Positions 30,748-33,015 of a stretch of DNA of 33,015 bases are shown in pieces; the first letter of the stretch is position 1, and the number at the start of each line of letters is the position of its first letter. The position numbers and the translations under genes are program-made. The notes beneath the pieces are model-generated. The model saw only the letters and a list, made by a program, of their open reading frames with translations, ran no database searches and had not been told where the DNA came from. Source of the DNA: Chloroflexota bacterium (lineage in GTDB: Bacteria; Chloroflexota; UBA6077; SHYK01); contig WHTR01000025.1 in the NCBI GenBank assembly GCA_009377635.1, forward strand, positions 3,120 through 36,134, written 5' to 3'.

Positions 30748-31247
30748 TAGACGAGCGCAAGTCCTTCGGCGGACTCGAGCGTCAGCTCCAGGGCCCGGCG
30801 CACGCTCGCGTGGCGAATCACCGCTCGGCTCCCCGGCCAGACGTCCTGCCGAACAACGGTCCGTTCCGGAGTCGCAACCGCGACGAACACAAGTCCGACG
30901 GGCTTCGTCGGGGTGACGCCGTCCGGGCCGGCGATACCCGTGATGGCGACGCCGACGTCCGCCCCGAGGCGTTGACGGACCCCCTCTGCCATCGCCCGAG
31001 CCGTCGGCTCGCTCACCGCGCCGTGCGTTTCAAGTGTGGTCCTGGGCACGCCGAGGTGCGCCTCCTTCACGTCGTCCGCGTAGCTTACGATGCCGCCCAG
31101 AAAAAACGTAGAGGCGCCCGGTACCTCGGTGATCGCCGCGGCGAGGCTCCCGCCCGTGCAGCTCTCAGCAACCGCGAGTCGCCACCGTCGCCGCAGAAAG
31201 GCCTGCATCAGCGCCTCGACGAGCGGGGTGGTGTCGCTCGTTACCAC
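30747..31247 (-). CDS. pncC: CinA C-terminal domain protein / nicotinamide-nucleotide amidase (PncC)
   Basis: A 166-residue stand-alone CinA C-terminal domain. The catalytic motif AESCTGG is at 27-33, with the nucleophile Ser29 expected in this family. [17 protein letters not shown] and [12 protein letters not shown] follow, the latter near 100-111. PncC enzymes deamidate NMN to nicotinic acid mononucleotide, recycling the pyridine ring for NAD synthesis. The full-length CinA N-terminal (MoaB-like) domain is absent, so competence-linked functions should not be assumed. The start is GTG at 31247 without a strong ribosome site. It lies just upstream of recA, the usual place for cinA/pncC, and 64 nt downstream of the rodZ-like gene. 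Confidence 0.92.
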   Translation of the reverse strand: MVTSDTTPLVEALMQAFLRRRWRLAVAESCTGGSLAAAITEVPGASTFFLGGIVSYADDVKEAHLGVPRTTLETHGAVSEPTARAMAEGVRQRLGADVGVAITGIAGPDGVTPTKPVGLVFVAVATPERTVVRQDVWPGSRAVIRHASVRRALELTLESAEGLALV

Positions 31248-31311
31248 CGTGTTATCCGTCCATCAGGGGCCCGAGAGTGCCGTGATCCGCTGCGTGCGAG
31301 GATGGCCGATG

Positions 31312-32079
31312 TCATCGGGCCCACTCTGCATCGAGCACTTGGCCGAGGGGTCCGAGGCGACCCTGGTAGCTGCCGTTTGCCGTGACGTCGACGCCGCCAG
31401 CATTTCCCACCCGCATCCGGATGATCTGATCCGCAGTGTACGTGCGAGTTGCTCCAGCAGGAACGTTCTCCCCCGGCTGCGCGCGGCCGTCTGTCCATAC
31501 CTGGATCCAGCTTCGGTCGGTGATTCGTACCTCAACAACAACCCCGGTGATCGGGGTCGGGCTCGGCTCTGCCGTTGGTGTGGGCTGCTGTGTCGGTGAC
31601 GGCACCGGTGTGAGCAACGGCGTCAGCCCGAGCCCGCCAGGATTGGAGATTCCCACCTCGTCCCCTCCGTTCTCCCCGCTCTGGAGACTCTCGGCAAATG
31701 AGTTGTACTGCGCATAGAGGTACACAAACAGGATCGAGGTGAGCGCGATGACTCCCACGGTGAGGACGGCCTTGAGCGAGATGATCGGCGGGCTCTCGAG
31801 GGGCTGAACGGCCGGCCGAATCGGGTTCCGGTCGAGGGGCCGCGTGGGAATCGACCGGTCGATGACGTCGGAGACGTCGACCCCGAGGAAGCGCGCGTAC
31901 TCCCGAACCAGGGCACGGGTGTAGACGCTCGGCGGGAGCGCCGCGTAGTCGTCGGTCTCCAGCGCCTGCAGGTGCCGCACCCGGATCCGAAGCTGCTCCT
32001 CAACAGCCGTGAGGCTGATCCCCCGCTCGAGGCGCGTGCGGCGAAGGGTCTCTCCAAGGGTTGCCGGTCGAGACTCCAA
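31312..32079 (-). CDS. RodZ-like HTH/DUF4115 membrane protein
   Basis: A 255-residue protein with a RodZ layout. An N-terminal helix-turn-helix (about 8-70: LGETLRRTRLERGISLTAVE and onward, with VYTRALVREYARFLGVD) is followed by a single membrane segment (about 100-121), then a Pro/Thr/Ser-rich linker (TPVPSPTQQPTPTAEPSPTP). A C-terminal extracytoplasmic DUF4115-type beta domain (about 180-250: VEVRITDRSWIQVWTDG) completes it. RodZ links MreB filaments to the elongasome in rods; no mreB is in the window, so a role in shape is only inferred. A rodZ-like gene (ymfM) near cinA-recA is also seen in Bacillus. The start is TTG at 32079, only 2 nt after the NUDIX gene, with a weak ribosome site. Confidence 0.82.
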   Translation of the reverse strand: MESRPATLGETLRRTRLERGISLTAVEEQLRIRVRHLQALETDDYAALPPSVYTRALVREYARFLGVDVSDVIDRSIPTRPLDRNPIRPAVQPLESPPIISLKAVLTVGVIALTSILFVYLYAQYNSFAESLQSGENGGDEVGISNPGGLGLTPLLTPVPSPTQQPTPTAEPSPTPITGVVVEVRITDRSWIQVWTDGRAQPGENVPAGATRTYTADQIIRMRVGNAGGVDVTANGSYQGRLGPLGQVLDAEWAR

Positions 32080-32081
32080 GA

Positions 32082-33015
32082 TCAGCCGTCCGACCTATGG
32101 CGATGGACCCATGTTCGCTGCGCCTCCAGGATCATCCGTCGCGCGTCAGCCGCCGACGCCCAGCCCTGGAGACGCGCGCGAGGACGAAAGAGGGCCTCGA
32201 TGACCTCCTGAATCTCCGGTCGCTCGGACACATCCAGGATCGTCGCGTGGGCGCTGGAGATGTCGGCCCGTACGGCAACAACCTTGTGGTCAGCGTCCAC
32301 GCGGAGGAGCGCGCCGATCGGCCGCACTGGGAGCACGCTGCCGACGCTCGCCTCTCCCTCACCGACCACGACCATGTCGAGCTCGCGATCGTCTCCTTCG
32401 GAACGTGTGTGGGGAATCCACCCGTAATGGACGGGCAGGGGGCTCGCCAAAACCTCTCCCGTCGGAACAAAGGTGTGTTGCGCGCCGTCGTACGCAAGGC
32501 GGTCGACGGTCCCCTTGGGGTTCTCGATGATCGCGTAGACCACGAGCGGCGGAGCTGGTCCCGCGCCCGCGAAGAGCATGAGCACGGGTTCCCGGAGGCC
32601 GCCGTCTCGGATCCTGGACCACACGGAGATCGCCTTCCTCGATGCCTCGAACGCGATCTCCTCCGGGATCCCGTCCGGTGCGAACCAGCGGACGTCAGCG
32701 GCATCGTCGCCCGCAGCCAGCTCCCCGCCGACTGAGCGGGCGAGGAAAACGGACAGGTGCGCTGCCCCGCGTGGATCACCTGCGCCGAAGAAGATCCCGT
32801 GGTAGCCGTCGATCACGACGACGAGGCCGGTCTCCTCGAGTGCCTCTCGGGCCGCTGTCTCCGCGGCATCCTCTCCGTACTCGACGTAGCCGGCGGGGAG
32901 CGTCCACCAGCCCCGGTAGGGCTCGTGCGCGCGCTGGACGAGAAGAATCCGTCCGTCATCCTCGATCAGCGCGGCGGCGCCGAGCGCCGGCTTCGCGTAG
33001 TAGGTCCATCCGCAC
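32082..33015 (-). CDS. NUDIX hydrolase fused to a pyrophosphatase-like domain (5' end off window)
   Basis: The frame is open from the right edge to TGA at 32084-32082, giving 310 visible residues. The first visible residues, CGWTYYAKPA, look like the end of a zinc ribbon that often precedes ADP-ribose/NADH-type NUDIX domains. The NUDIX box is exact at 42-64 (GX5EX7REUXEEXGU), and the domain closes near 130. From about 157 to 300 the protein resembles family I inorganic pyrophosphatase: IIENPKG, HYGWIPHT, DDRELDM, VRPIGALLRVDADHKVVAV and a C-terminal GWASAADARRMI. The signature D-x-D-P-x-D is kept except for Arg at the central catalytic Asp (residue 210), and the usual Lys/Glu of KYE and one Arg are also lost. 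The second domain is thus probably not a normal PPase. The NUDIX substrate is unknown. Confidence 0.85.
   Translation of the reverse strand, partial: CGWTYYAKPALGAAALIEDDGRILLVQRAHEPYRGWWTLPAGYVEYGEDAAETAAREALEETGLVVVIDGYHGIFFGAGDPRGAAHLSVFLARSVGGELAAGDDAADVRWFAPDGIPEEIAFEASRKAISVWSRIRDGGLREPVLMLFAGAGPAPPLVVYAIIENPKGTVDRLAYDGAQHTFVPTGEVLASPLPVHYGWIPHTRSEGDDRELDMVVVGEGEASVGSVLPVRPIGALLRVDADHKVVAVRADISSAHATILDVSERPEIQEVIEALFRPRARLQGWASAADARRMILEAQRTWVHRHRSDG

Overview
The window is GC-rich, densely packed bacterial chromosome in which every gene but two (pucR and glnA) lies on the minus strand. The gene set suggests a member of the Chloroflexota or a close relative: a PyrR-controlled pyrimidine operon with a class 1B PyrD/PyrK pair, a PucR-type regulator overlapping a type I glutamine synthetase, a rodZ-cinA-recA-recX order, MoxR-DUF58-transglutaminase genes, and a REP-like palindrome. 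The assignment is an inference from gene content; there is no rRNA or other decisive marker. No tRNA, rRNA, CRISPR array, transposase or phage gene was seen.

Layout in window order. 1-3481 (minus): MoxR ATPase, DUF58 protein and a membrane transglutaminase that runs off the left edge. 3586-9373: secA, a class II histone-deacetylase-like hydrolase and ftsH, with an extended -10 promoter in front of ftsH. 9468-20366: a long pyrimidine operon read pyrR-pyrB-pyrC-carA-carB-pyrK-pyrD, followed after 12 and 9 nt by a TolB-like beta-propeller and a FtsB/DivIC division protein. Its 5' leader (20367-20548) holds a promoter, a PyrR-binding hairpin, a 31-codon leader ORF and an intrinsic terminator. 20549-20760 has no gene; 20661-20729 is a long imperfect palindrome. 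20761-24086: an AttH/CrtC-like lipoprotein coupled to an MMPL/RND transporter. 24190-27296 (plus): pucR and glnA, overlapping by ATGA. 27297-28148 (minus): a SAM methyltransferase of lower GC whose stop abuts that of glnA. 28222-32079: rodZ-like, cinA/pncC, recA, recX and ubiE/menG. 32082-33015: a NUDIX hydrolase, cut by the right edge, fused to a domain resembling family I inorganic pyrophosphatase.

How the genes work together. The pyr operon encodes every step from bicarbonate and glutamine to orotate plus its own RNA-binding regulator. The last two steps to UMP (pyrE, pyrF) are not in the window. pucR-glnA looks like a regulator-target pair for nitrogen assimilation. secA and ftsH serve protein export and membrane-protein quality control, and the cinA-recA-recX block serves DNA repair and NAD salvage.

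Most worth a second look: (1) the NUDIX-pyrophosphatase fusion, whose PPase signature is kept except for Arg at the catalytic Asp position; (2) the pyr leader, where the PyrR hairpin contains the ribosome binding site of a leader ORF that reads through the terminator into pyrR, suggesting control through leader translation; (3) the compositionally distinct methyltransferase placed stop-to-stop against glnA.
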